A stretch of 64,000 bases of DNA from NCBI GenBank assembly GCA_902597875.1, contig CACJZK010000001.1, positions 161,152-225,151 of the forward strand, written 5' to 3'. The stretch is from an uncultured Pelagibacteraceae bacterium. Its GTDB lineage: Bacteria > Pseudomonadota > Alphaproteobacteria > Pelagibacterales > Pelagibacteraceae. The notes below the pieces were generated by a model. The model made no database searches and was not told where the DNA came from. It saw only the letters and a list, made by a program, of their open reading frames with translations. Positions 20,712-29,373 of the stretch are shown here, piece after piece (position 1 is the stretch's first letter; every line of letters starts with the position of its first letter). Made by a program: the position numbers and the translations under genes.

Positions 20712-22142
20712 CTAATTATTATTATTTCGATCTTTGAATTTAGTATACATACCCTCAAATTCAACGTGGACTTTACCTGTAGGACCATGTCTTTGTTTGC
20801 CAATTATGATATCCGCTAATCCTACAATGTCATTCATTTTGGATTGCCATTCTGCATATTCAATAGATCCTGGCTTTGGTTGTTTTTTTTCTAAATAATA
20901 TTCCTCTCTATAAACAAACATAACCACATCAGCATCTTGCTCTATAGATCCTGACTCTCTCAAATCTGATAACTGAGGTATTTTATCATCTCTTTGCTCT
21001 ACTGCTCTAGATAGTTGAGAAAGAGCGAGGACAGGAACCGAAAGTTCTTTCGCTAAAGCTTTTAAGCCTTGCGTAATTTCTGATATTTCTTGAACTCTTC
21101 CATCATATCTATTTGAATTTGTTCTCATAAGTTGAATATAGTCGACTATAATCAAATTTAATCCAAACTTTCTTTTAATTCTTCTAGCTCTGTTACTTAA
21201 AGTAGAAATTGATATTGCTGGTGTTTCATCTATATATAGGGGCAATTCATAAATATCCCTAGAAGTTTCAATATATCTGTTTAGTTCCTCTTCAGTGGCT
21301 TTACCTCTTCTTATATCGTTCGATTTAATTCTTGATTGTTCAGAAAGTATTCTTGTAGAAAGTTGTTCTGAAGACATTTCAAGAGAAAAAAAAGCTATAG
21401 ATGATTTTTCATTATTATCATGAATTTTTTTTGCAGCGTAATAAGCTATATTTGTTGCCAATGCAGTTTTCCCCATCGAGGGTCTACCGGCAATAATGAC
21501 CAAATCTGATTTATGCAATCCTCCTAATTTTTCATCTAATTCAGTTAAACCTGTAGGCACCCCAACTATTCCTTGATCATTCTGTCTTGCTTTAGTAGCC
21601 ATTTCTATTGTTTGATCAAGAGCTTGATTAAATTTTAAAAAAGATTGTGAAAAATTACCTCTTTCTGCTAAATTAAATAAAGATTTTTCGGTATCTTCAA
21701 TTATATTCTCGCCAGTTTTATTTTGCTCGTCATTTTTTGATTCCTCGGCTAAATTTTCAGAGATAATTATTAGTTCCCTACGCACATACATTTCATGGAT
21801 AATTTTGGCATAGTCGATGGCTTGTTTGATAGAAGAGGAAAACCTTGTAAGTTTTACTAAATAATCTACCCCACCAACTTCAGCTAAGCTTTCATTAGTC
21901 TCAAAATAATTTTTCAAAGTTATTGGATTAGCTATCATTCCTTTACTATTTAGATTTTCAATTACCTCATAAATTTTTCTATGACCTGGATCAAAAAATT
22001 TTTGAGAGTTCGTTATGTTTGATATTTCATCAATTATATCGTTATTAACCAGCACAGATCCTATTAAAGCTTGTTCAGCCTCTAAATTTGAAGGTAATTT
22101 TTTTTCTTCGCTATTGCTGATGTTTAGTCTAATTTTTTCCAC
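20712..22142 (-). CDS. dnaB: Replicative DNA helicase DnaB
   Basis: Hexameric 5'-3' helicase of the replisome. The 476-residue protein has the N-terminal collar domain (PSNLEAEQALIGSVL), a linker with the DnaG-interaction region, and the RecA-fold C-terminal domain with Walker A GRPSMGKT (residues 219-226), the ATPase Glu in SLEMSSEQL, LIIVDYIQLM, and the Arg-finger region near GKQRHGPTG. Follows rpsF-rpsR-rplI on the same strand after 92 bases, the common rplI-dnaB order. Confidence 0.97.
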   Translation of the reverse strand: MEKIRLNISNSEEKKLPSNLEAEQALIGSVLVNNDIIDEISNITNSQKFFDPGHRKIYEVIENLNSKGMIANPITLKNYFETNESLAEVGGVDYLVKLTRFSSSIKQAIDYAKIIHEMYVRRELIIISENLAEESKNDEQNKTGENIIEDTEKSLFNLAERGNFSQSFLKFNQALDQTIEMATKARQNDQGIVGVPTGLTELDEKLGGLHKSDLVIIAGRPSMGKTALATNIAYYAAKKIHDNNEKSSIAFFSLEMSSEQLSTRILSEQSRIKSNDIRRGKATEEELNRYIETSRDIYELPLYIDETPAISISTLSNRARRIKRKFGLNLIIVDYIQLMRTNSNRYDGRVQEISEITQGLKALAKELSVPVLALSQLSRAVEQRDDKIPQLSDLRESGSIEQDADVVMFVYREEYYLEKKQPKPGSIEYAEWQSKMNDIVGLADIIIGKQRHGPTGKVHVEFEGMYTKFKDRNNNN

Positions 22143-22234
22143 TTTGTGATATTAATTAAAGATTTTTAATTAGATAGCCAAAAGTTACGCACTCTTTTTT
22201 CAACCTGTGGAAAAGATTTAGATCAAAAGTTGTT

Positions 22235-22690
22235 TTATTGAGAGTCTATTTTTTCAACGAGGACTGTAACGTTAGCAGTGACTTCAGAGTGAAGATTAAT
22301 ATTAATTTTATATTTTCCTAATTTGTTGATGTCTTGTTTTAAATCAATTTGAGAGGGATTTATCTCAACTTTAAGATCTTTTAAGAATGCGCTAGACACC
22401 TCCTTAGGTTTAATCGATCCATATAAGTCACCATTATCTTTTGCTTCTTTATTAAACTTTAAAGTTTTGTTTTTAATTTTTAAAGCTAGTTTAATAAATT
22501 CTTGTTTAATTTCATTATTCTTTTTATTTAATTCATCTTTTTTTTTGTTAACCAAATCTATATTCTCTTTATTAGCTCTTAGTGCCTTGCCTTCTCGCAA
22601 AAGATAATTTCTACCGTAACCATTTTTGACTTCAACTAGATCACCAATTTTTCCTAATTTAAATATATTTTCTAACAATATTACCTGCAT
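22235..22690 (-). CDS. rplI: 50S ribosomal protein L9
   Basis: A 151-residue protein with the L9 N-terminal fold MQVILLENIFKLGKIGDLVEVKNGYGRNYL, the long Lys-rich connecting helix and a C-terminal domain containing the GDLYGSI motif. It binds 23S rRNA at the base of the L1 stalk. Third gene of rpsF-rpsR-rplI, two bases after rpsR. The 92 bases before dnaB hold only an A+T-only inverted repeat (22153-22172), too weak to call a terminator. Confidence 0.97.
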   Translation of the reverse strand: MQVILLENIFKLGKIGDLVEVKNGYGRNYLLREGKALRANKENIDLVNKKKDELNKKNNEIKQEFIKLALKIKNKTLKFNKEAKDNGDLYGSIKPKEVSSAFLKDLKVEINPSQIDLKQDINKLGKYKININLHSEVTANVTVLVEKIDSQ

Positions 22691-22692
22691 GA

Positions 22693-22965
22693 TTATATTA
22701 ATCCTAAAATTTTTGCTTTTTTGATTTCATTATTTAATTTTCTTTGTTTGCCCTGCGATACAGAAGTTATACGCGAGGGTAAGATTTTATCAGTATCGGA
22801 AATATATCTTTTCAAAAGTTTAACATTTTTATAATCTATTATTGGTGCATTTTTATTAGATAAAGGACACTTTCTAGAAAATTTGGAATCTGATTTTTGG
22901 AATAAACTAAGTTTATTTAAAGGATTTTGGTTTTTTTTGTTAAATTTTTTATTTTTTCTTTTCAT
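22693..22965 (-). CDS. rpsR: 30S ribosomal protein S18
   Basis: A 90-residue basic protein with the S18 core [20 protein letters not shown] and the conserved [15 protein letters not shown] stretch. It pairs with S6 on the 30S platform. The start lies 17 bases inside the end of rpsF, so the S6/S18 partners are translationally coupled. Confidence 0.97.
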   Translation of the reverse strand: MKRKNKKFNKKNQNPLNKLSLFQKSDSKFSRKCPLSNKNAPIIDYKNVKLLKRYISDTDKILPSRITSVSQGKQRKLNNEIKKAKILGLI

Positions 22966-23284
22966 TTTCTTTTTTAAAATATTCTGTATCTAAATCCAGT
23001 TTTTTATATTTGATTGTCAAATGTCTTAGTACAGATGAATCAATAATTATATTTTTTTTAATTTCATCTATTGTTTTATTATTACCTTCAAATTTATAGT
23101 GTATGTAAAATCCTTTATTGTAATTATCAATTTTTCTCGCAAAATTTAACAGGCCCCACTTTTCAACTTTAATAACCTTACCCGACGAGGCGTTTATAAT
23201 ATCATTGTATTTGGCTTGAACTTTCTCTATTTCAGTTGAGGAAAGATCTTGTTTTGCTACCAAAGTATGCTCGTAAAAATTCAT
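22949..23284 (-). CDS. rpsF: 30S ribosomal protein S6
   Basis: A 111-residue protein with the S6 fold: [15 protein letters not shown], the [11 protein letters not shown] segment and the YIHYKFEG strand, ending in a charged C-terminal tail. First gene of the ribosomal operon leading to dnaB. The 104-base divergent region to the glycosyltransferase has a minus-strand TATAAT-like element near 23337-23342 but no clear -35. Confidence 0.97.
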   Translation of the reverse strand: MNFYEHTLVAKQDLSSTEIEKVQAKYNDIINASSGKVIKVEKWGLLNFARKIDNYNKGFYIHYKFEGNNKTIDEIKKNIIIDSSVLRHLTIKYKKLDLDTEYFKKENEKKK

Positions 23285-23388
23285 TTTGCTGTCAATAACT
23301 GGTTATTTTATTTATATTAAAGATCGGTTTTATACTATTATAAAAGACTCATTTCAATAGTAATAATATATTTAAACCTTTTTAGAAT

Positions 23389-24147
23389 ATGAGCGTTAAA
23401 ATCGATATCATACTACCAAACTACAACAAAGAAATGTATTTGAATGAAACTATAGACTCGATTATTAACCAAACTTATGAAAATTGGAGATTGCTACTTA
23501 TAGATGACTGCTCAACAGATAATTCAAATAAAGTTATAAAAAAATATGAATCAAATAAAAAAATAAATATTATTTATTTAAGAAAAAATATGGGTGCTGC
23601 TTTTACAAGAAATTTAGGATTAAGATTGTCCACTTCAGATTATATCGCATTTATGGATGCTGATGATAAATGGGCATCAAACAAATTAAAAGATCAAATT
23701 GATTTCATGCAAAAAAATAATCTCTTTTTTACATATACTGACTACACTCCTTTTTATACAAAAAACAATAAAAAAATATTTAAAAAAAGAATATATTGCC
23801 CGAATTCATTTAATTATGATCAATTTATAAATAATAGCTCAATAGGGACAAGTACAATGATTTTATCGCGAAATATTATTGGTGTTTTGAAGTTTCCAAA
23901 AGTAAATACGTTAGAGGATTTTCCCTTTAAATGTAAGTTATTAAGGAAAAATAAAATGGCAATTAAATTTAGTCAAAATACAACTTTTTACAGAATTACA
24001 AAGGGCTCCTTAGGAGGAAATAAATTAAGAAGTATATACTGGCTTTGGTATATAAACAGTAAATTTAATAACTTGAATTTCTTTAAAAATTTGAAATCAT
24101 TAATAAGCATCTCAATTAACTCAATTAAAAAATATGGATTTAAATAG
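23389..24147 (+). CDS. Family 2 glycosyltransferase
   Basis: A 252-residue GT-A fold enzyme with VDIILPNYNKEMYLNETIDS-type N-terminus, the QTYENWRLLLIDDCSTD segment and the DxD motif in AFMDADDKW (residues 87-94), which binds the metal-sugar nucleotide. Probably cytoplasmic or membrane-associated and acting on a surface polysaccharide or lipid. The C-terminus is short and Lys-rich. It sits alone between the ribosomal rpsF operon and fabD, seven bases from fabD, a position not usual for such a gene, and may be a later insertion. Acceptor and sugar cannot be told. Confidence 0.85.
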   Translation: MSVKIDIILPNYNKEMYLNETIDSIINQTYENWRLLLIDDCSTDNSNKVIKKYESNKKINIIYLRKNMGAAFTRNLGLRLSTSDYIAFMDADDKWASNKLKDQIDFMQKNNLFFTYTDYTPFYTKNNKKIFKKRIYCPNSFNYDQFINNSSIGTSTMILSRNIIGVLKFPKVNTLEDFPFKCKLLRKNKMAIKFSQNTTFYRITKGSLGGNKLRSIYWLWYINSKFNNLNFFKNLKSLISISINSIKKYGFK

Positions 24148-24154
24148 TTAAATA

Positions 24155-25081
24155 ATGAAAGCTTTATTATTTCCAGGTCAAGGTTCTCAAATTGTCGGCA
24201 TGGGCTTAGAATTTTATAAAAATTTTCAGACAGCAAAAGATATTTTTATAGAAGCAGATGATAGTTTGAATTTTAAAATATCTGAAATTATTTTAGAGGG
24301 CCCAGAACAAGAACTAAAACTAACTCAAAATACTCAACCAGCAATTTTAACTGTTAGTTACGCAATATATAACGTTATAAAAAAAGATTTTAACTTTAAC
24401 TTTGATGATTTTAAGTATTATGTAGGGCACTCACTTGGAGAATATAGTGCACTTGTTTGCTCGGGATCTTTAAAATTTAAAGATGCACTATATTTATTGC
24501 ATGAAAGAGGTAAAGCAATGCAAGAAGCTGTGCCTCTAGGAAAAGGGGCTATGTTAGCAATTCTCGGATCTGATATTGATGAGATAGAAAATTTACTAAA
24601 TAAAATAAAAAATAAAGGAGTCTGTGAAATTGCAAATGATAATGCCAATGGACAAATAATTGTAAGTGGAGAGGTAAATTTAATTAATATGTTGCAAGAC
24701 ACTCTTAAAGAAAAAAAGAAAAAAGCTATCTTACTTCCAGTAAGTGCTCCATTTCACTGTTCTTTAATGAAAAGTGCAGCCGAGAAAATGAAAACCAAAA
24801 TACTACCTGTAAATTTTAATAAACCTAATATAGACATAATTAGCAATGTAACAGCTCAACCTGAAAACAATCCAGAAAAAATTAAAGACTTATTAGTTGA
24901 ACAAATATATTCAAGAGTTAGATGGAGAGAAAGCATCATTAATATGTCTAAAAATAATATTAATGAATTTATAGAGATTGGACCTGGAAAAGTCTTGTCA
25001 GGTTTGTCTAAAAGAATTATAAGAGAAGCTAAGGCAAATAGCATCAATACTATAGAAGACATTAAAAATAATTTAAAATGA
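24155..25081 (+). CDS. fabD: Malonyl-CoA:ACP transacylase
   Basis: Loads malonyl groups onto acyl carrier protein for fatty acid synthesis. The 308-residue protein has the PGQGSQ motif (residues 7-12), the nucleophile S93 in GHSLGEYSAL, and the catalytic His region SAPFHCSLM. First of the fabD-fabG-acpP run; its stop overlaps the fabG start by 4 bases (ATGA). Confidence 0.96.
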   Translation: MKALLFPGQGSQIVGMGLEFYKNFQTAKDIFIEADDSLNFKISEIILEGPEQELKLTQNTQPAILTVSYAIYNVIKKDFNFNFDDFKYYVGHSLGEYSALVCSGSLKFKDALYLLHERGKAMQEAVPLGKGAMLAILGSDIDEIENLLNKIKNKGVCEIANDNANGQIIVSGEVNLINMLQDTLKEKKKKAILLPVSAPFHCSLMKSAAEKMKTKILPVNFNKPNIDIISNVTAQPENNPEKIKDLLVEQIYSRVRWRESIINMSKNNINEFIEIGPGKVLSGLSKRIIREAKANSINTIEDIKNNLK

Positions 25082-25809
25082 CACTTAAAAATAAAAAAGT
25101 TTTAATTACGGGTGCCACAGGAGGCATAGGCGGTTCTCTAGTCAAAAAGTTTTTATCTCTCGACTCTGAAATCTTGGGAACAGGTACTAACTCAGAAAAA
25201 CTTGAAAAACTTAAATCTGAATATAGTAAAATAAAAGTAAAAAAATTCGATATTTCATCTCATTCACAAATAGAAAAATTTATAGAAGAAGCTTCAGAGG
25301 AATTGGGTGGATTAGACATACTTATAAATAATGCTGGAATAAACAGAGATAACTTATCACTTAGAATGAAAGAAGATGAATGGCAAAAAGTAATTGATGT
25401 AAACTTAACATCAACATTTTTATTATCTAAATATGCAATAAAAAAAATGCTTAAAAGTGGTTCGGGTAGAGTTGTTAATATTACATCTATTGTAGGTCAC
25501 ACTGGTAATATAGGACAATCAAACTATGCTGCATCCAAAGCGGGAGTTATTGGAATGTCTAAAAGCTTATCTATCGAATATGCCAAAAAAAATATTACAG
25601 TGAATTGTGTATCACCTGGATTTATAGTTACAGATATGACTAATAAAATACCTGAAAAAATAAGATCAATATTAATTTCTAAAATCCCAATGGGTAAGTT
25701 GGGTTCAGTTGACGACGTCTCAAATTGCGCAGCTTTCTTAAGTTCAGATGAGGCTTCTTATATAACAGGCGAAACTATACATGTTAATGGCGGAATGTAT
25801 ATGGCTTGA
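25078..25809 (+). CDS. fabG: 3-oxoacyl-ACP reductase
   Basis: NADPH-dependent reduction of 3-oxoacyl-ACP. The 243-residue short-chain dehydrogenase shows the cofactor motif TGATGGIGGS (residues 11-20), NNAG (84-87) and the triad S137, Y150, K154 in YAASK. It overlaps fabD and precedes acpP. The acpP promoter -35 hexamer overlaps its stop codon. Confidence 0.96.
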   Translation: MTLKNKKVLITGATGGIGGSLVKKFLSLDSEILGTGTNSEKLEKLKSEYSKIKVKKFDISSHSQIEKFIEEASEELGGLDILINNAGINRDNLSLRMKEDEWQKVIDVNLTSTFLLSKYAIKKMLKSGSGRVVNITSIVGHTGNIGQSNYAASKAGVIGMSKSLSIEYAKKNITVNCVSPGFIVTDMTNKIPEKIRSILISKIPMGKLGSVDDVSNCAAFLSSDEASYITGETIHVNGGMYMA

Positions 25810-25833
25810 CAATCATAATGAATTCTTTAATAA
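25806..25833 (+). promoter_or_regulatory. Putative acpP promoter
   Basis: A perfect TTGACA (25806-25811) overlapping the fabG stop is followed 16 bases later by TAATAA (25828-25833). A dedicated promoter fits the usual high demand for acyl carrier protein. The -10 is a weak match. Confidence 0.45.
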
Positions 25834-25866
25834 GAAAATTATCAAATATTCAAAAATAGGAATTAA

Positions 25867-26106
25867 ATGTCAAAAGAAGTAAGTGCAAAAGTTAAGAAAA
25901 TAGTCGCTGATCACTTAGGTGTAGATGAAAGCAAAGTAACGGATGAAGCTAGTTTTATAGATGATCTAGGAGCTGATAGTTTAGATACAGTAGAACTAGT
26001 TATGGCTTTTGAAGAGGAATTTGGATCTGAGATTTCAGACAGTGAAGCCGAAAAGATCCTAACTGTTGGAGATGCGATTAAATTTATTGAGAATAAATCT
26101 TCTTAA
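25867..26106 (+). CDS. acpP: Acyl carrier protein
   Basis: A 79-residue acidic helical protein carrying the growing acyl chain on 4'-phosphopantetheine attached to S38 in [10 protein letters not shown]. Helix [21 protein letters not shown] is standard. AGGAATTAA precedes the ATG as a ribosome-binding site. In many alphaproteobacteria fabF follows directly; here gmk comes next after 25 bases. Confidence 0.97.
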   Translation: MSKEVSAKVKKIVADHLGVDESKVTDEASFIDDLGADSLDTVELVMAFEEEFGSEISDSEAEKILTVGDAIKFIENKSS

Positions 26107-26131
26107 TATAAAAACTATTGCAAGATTATAA

Positions 26132-26710
26132 ATGTTAAAAAAAGATGATAGTATTATGGTTATACTTTCATCACCCTCGGGCGCAGGTAAAACTACGATA
26201 AGTAAAAAAATTCAGCAAAAATATCAAAATTTTAAAATTTCAGTTTCTCATACAACTAGAAAACCAAGACCAAATGAGGTCGAGGGAATAGATTATTTTT
26301 TTTTATCAAATGATCAATTTAAAGATAAGATAAAAAACAACGAATTTTATGAGCACGCAAAAATCTTTGGTAATTATTATGGTACTTCAAAAAAGTCGGT
26401 TATTGATTTATTAAAAAACAAAAACGATGTTTTGTTTGATATTGATTGGCAAGGAACACAACAACTATCTAAACATAGCGAGCTCAAACTTACAAAAATT
26501 TTTATATTACCCCCAAGCAAAGAGGAACTAAAAAAAAGATTAATTCAGAGAAACCAAGATAAACCTGAAATAGTATTAGAAAGACTTGATTCTTACGAAA
26601 ATGATTTGAAGCACAAAAATGATTATGACTATGTTGTAATCAATGACAATTTAGAGATTTGTTTTAAAAAAGTTGAAGAAATAATTCTGTTCGAAAAAAG
26701 CAAAGTGTAA
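26132..26710 (+). CDS. gmk: Guanylate kinase
   Basis: Phosphorylates GMP to GDP. The 192-residue protein has the P-loop SSPSGAGKTT (residues 13-22), the GMP-binding SVSHTTRKPRPNEVEGIDYFF and the FDIDWQGTQQL segment. A later ATG at 26156 would also give a complete P-loop, so the first 8 residues are not certain. Nine bases separate its stop from the convergent rsmA stop. Confidence 0.96.
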   Translation: MLKKDDSIMVILSSPSGAGKTTISKKIQQKYQNFKISVSHTTRKPRPNEVEGIDYFFLSNDQFKDKIKNNEFYEHAKIFGNYYGTSKKSVIDLLKNKNDVLFDIDWQGTQQLSKHSELKLTKIFILPPSKEELKKRLIQRNQDKPEIVLERLDSYENDLKHKNDYDYVVINDNLEICFKKVEEIILFEKSKV

Positions 26711-26719
26711 TTTTATAAT

Positions 26720-27514
26720 TTAATTTTTATATTTTTCATAAAATTCAGTAATTTTATAATAATGATCTTCTTTTAACTGATTTGGCCGAAGAGATAAATT
26801 AAGATTAAATTTGGTAATAAAATTTGAAGAATTATCAAATAATTCTAAAAAACCTTTATTGATCATTTTTCTTTTTTTTGAAAAAAATACTTGTGTTACT
26901 TTTTCTAGATTATTTATATCTTTAATTTTATAATTTTTATTAGTAATTGGTTCAAAGACTAAAACAGTCGAGTCAACTTTAGGTTTTGGAAAAAAACAAT
27001 TTTTAGAAACTTGAAAACTGTCTGAAACTTTAAGTTTCCAATTAGTAATTATTTTAAGTCTTCCATATTTTGAAGTATTGTATTTTGCCAAAATTCTTTC
27101 GGCTACTTCTTTTTGAAACATAAATATGAGTTTATCGAATTTGGGAGGCCAAAGTTTCAACTTAATAAATTTAACTAGAATTTGAGTTGAAATATTGTAA
27201 GGCAAATTACCATATACTATAGTATTTTTATTTATTTTATTTTCTAATTTTATTTTTAAAATATCATCATTCAATATTTCAATTTTTTTTTCTTTTTTGT
27301 ATTTTTCATTTAAAAATTTAGTTAAATTTTCATCTTTTTCAATCAAGATTAGTTTTTTCGGTTCACAATTAACAATCTCATTTGTTAAATTTCCTGTCCC
27401 TGGTCCAATTTCTATTATATTCTTATTTTTATTATCAGTTAGAGAGACAATTTTTTTTATAACATTTTTATCAATTAAAAAATTTTGACCTAATGATTTT
27501 TTAGGAATGATCAT
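26720..27514 (-). CDS. rsmA: 16S rRNA (adenine1518/1519-N6,N6)-dimethyltransferase
   Basis: KsgA/RsmA dimethylates two adjacent adenines in helix 45 of 16S rRNA. The 264-residue protein has KSLGQNFLIDKNV, the SAM motif IIEIGPGTGNLT, and the NLPYNIST catalytic motif IV. Last gene of the minus-strand lptF-lptG-lptD-surA-pdxA-rsmA series, with its start directly adjoining the pdxA stop. Confidence 0.96.
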   Translation of the reverse strand: MIIPKKSLGQNFLIDKNVIKKIVSLTDNKNKNIIEIGPGTGNLTNEIVNCEPKKLILIEKDENLTKFLNEKYKKEKKIEILNDDILKIKLENKINKNTIVYGNLPYNISTQILVKFIKLKLWPPKFDKLIFMFQKEVAERILAKYNTSKYGRLKIITNWKLKVSDSFQVSKNCFFPKPKVDSTVLVFEPITNKNYKIKDINNLEKVTQVFFSKKRKMINKGFLELFDNSSNFITKFNLNLSLRPNQLKEDHYYKITEFYEKYKN

Positions 27515-28435
27515 TTACACTTTAAAAATAAAATCAATAGCTTTAATTAAACTCAACGGATTAGCTTTGTTCTGACCAAAAATATCAGTTGCAGTGCCAT
27601 GATCAGGAGATATTCTTAAATAATTCAAACCAAGAGTTATGTTAATTGCGTCAAATCCATACAAAGCTTTAAAAGGTGCTAAAACTTGATCATGGTACAT
27701 TCCAACAATCACATCATATTTATATTTTTTTTTATTTAAAAAAGCTGTATCAGCGGGCAGGGGACCAATTATTTTATATTTTTTTTGTTTTAGTTTTTTA
27801 ATTGCAGGAATTATAAATCTTCTCTCTTCTGAGCCTGGTTTAACTTCATCATTATGAGGATTTAAACCTAGTACAGCTATAGTCGGTTTCTTTTTAAAAA
27901 AATTAATATAAAAATCATTAATTATTTGAACTTTTTTTTCAATTAAATTTTTATTTAATTTTTTTGAGACATTTTTTATCGAAATATGAGTGGTAATTGG
28001 TGATACAGAAAACTTATTGTTGTAAATTAACATAACTAAAGCATCCTTTTTATTATTTTTTCTTTCTAAAAATTCAGTTACTCCAAAATTTGATTTGAAT
28101 ACTTTTTTGTCTATAGAACAATTTATAAATCCTTTTATTTTTTTTTTGTTAGAAAGTTCATGAGCTTTATTTAAACAATTTATCACATATTTAGAGTTAT
28201 TATTTATGTTCAATATTTTAAGATTTTTAGAATTTGGAGTAGAATTAACAGTATTAATTTTTTCTAGAGGTAAATTTATTTGAAGTTTTTTAAATTGATT
28301 TTTTATTAAAAGATAATTTCCAATAATAAATATTTTCTTCTTATATTTATTTTTAATTTTTTTCCACGATTTAGCTATTATTTCAGAATTTACACTAAAA
28401 GGTTCACCAGCTACTATTGCAATTTTATTTTTCAT
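27515..28435 (-). CDS. pdxA: 4-hydroxythreonine-4-phosphate dehydrogenase
   Basis: An NAD-dependent step of pyridoxal phosphate synthesis. The 306-residue protein opens with AIVAGEPFSVN and shows metal-ligand regions with T-x-H-IS, the GLNPHNDE motif, GPLPADTAF and the YHDQVLAPFK and SPDHGTATDI stretches typical of PdxA. Slightly short of the usual ~330 residues but with all motifs. It overlaps surA by 4 bases. Confidence 0.94.
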   Translation of the reverse strand: MKNKIAIVAGEPFSVNSEIIAKSWKKIKNKYKKKIFIIGNYLLIKNQFKKLQINLPLEKINTVNSTPNSKNLKILNINNNSKYVINCLNKAHELSNKKKIKGFINCSIDKKVFKSNFGVTEFLERKNNKKDALVMLIYNNKFSVSPITTHISIKNVSKKLNKNLIEKKVQIINDFYINFFKKKPTIAVLGLNPHNDEVKPGSEERRFIIPAIKKLKQKKYKIIGPLPADTAFLNKKKYKYDVIVGMYHDQVLAPFKALYGFDAINITLGLNYLRISPDHGTATDIFGQNKANPLSLIKAIDFIFKV

Positions 28436-29373
28436 TGAAATTTAATTAATGTAGCATTTTGTATATTCGCAAAATGAGATTTTGAAAAAAGATTTAACTT
28501 TTCCTCTTTCTTTTTTGCTATGACTTCTTCCTTTATTTTTTCCAAATCCAAATTATTGTTTTTTATCGATTTAGTGGACTCAATTTTAAGTATTACTATT
28601 GTTTCTTCATTTTTTATTGGGTCAGTAAATTGTCCTGAACTAATTTTTTTTAACTCTTTAAGATAAGGTTTTGATAAAATTTCTTCCTTAAAGAATCCTA
28701 TCCGCCCACCCTCAGAAGCAGAACTCGAAATGCTATGGATTTTAGCAGCCTCATTAAATCCATTCAGTTTGATTGTATTGTAAACTTCCTTTAAATATTT
28801 CTCATTATATTTGTTTTTAGAGATTTCTATTTCTGATAACTCATATTCAATATTTGCTTCTTTTGTTTTTAATCTTTCCGCAATGTCGTTTTCAACTTCA
28901 ATAGTATTTATGTTTATTTGATTTTTGTAGATAGAATAAATCAAAGTTTTCCACTTTAATTCTATTTTAGTTTTTTCTAAAAAAGTTTCATAATCTATTT
29001 TATTATTTAAAAAAATTCTTTTAAGTCCAGCCCTATCTGTTTGAAATGCTTTAGTAATATTTAATATATAGCTTTCTAGTTCTTCTTTAGAGTAATTTTC
29101 AATATTATATTTTTTTATTTCATTTTTCTTTATAGATATTTGAATTAAAGATTTTAAAACGCCATTTTTAACTTTATCAATATTGCTTTGATTAATTTGT
29201 CTTTTTGTAAGAACAAGAAAGGTATTTACTTCATTTTCTAAATCTGAGTTTGTTATAATTTCACTTCCTACTTTAACGATAATGGATGAACTAATATTTC
29301 CTAATGCTGAAGATAATAAAATTGAATTAAAAAAGAATATTAGAAAAATATTAAATAAATTCAAACTTTTCAT
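28432..29373 (-). CDS. surA: SurA-like periplasmic peptidyl-prolyl isomerase/chaperone
   Basis: A 313-residue exported protein: signal peptide over residues ~6-26, a SurA N-terminal chaperone domain beginning IIVKVGSEIITNSDLE, and one parvulin domain with EGGRIGFFKEEILSK and the SGQFTDPIKNEE strand. E. coli SurA has two parvulin domains and 428 residues; one is usual in this shorter alphaproteobacterial form. It escorts outer-membrane proteins, including LptD encoded just upstream. Overlaps both neighbours by 4 bases. Confidence 0.88.
   Translation of the reverse strand: MKSLNLFNIFLIFFFNSILLSSALGNISSSIIVKVGSEIITNSDLENEVNTFLVLTKRQINQSNIDKVKNGVLKSLIQISIKKNEIKKYNIENYSKEELESYILNITKAFQTDRAGLKRIFLNNKIDYETFLEKTKIELKWKTLIYSIYKNQININTIEVENDIAERLKTKEANIEYELSEIEISKNKYNEKYLKEVYNTIKLNGFNEAAKIHSISSSASEGGRIGFFKEEILSKPYLKELKKISSGQFTDPIKNEETIVILKIESTKSIKNNNLDLEKIKEEVIAKKKEEKLNLFSKSHFANIQNATLIKFQ

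Noticed and set aside
22153..22172. Terminator between rplI and dnaB
   Set aside because: The inverted repeat is all A/T and has no flanking T run of note.
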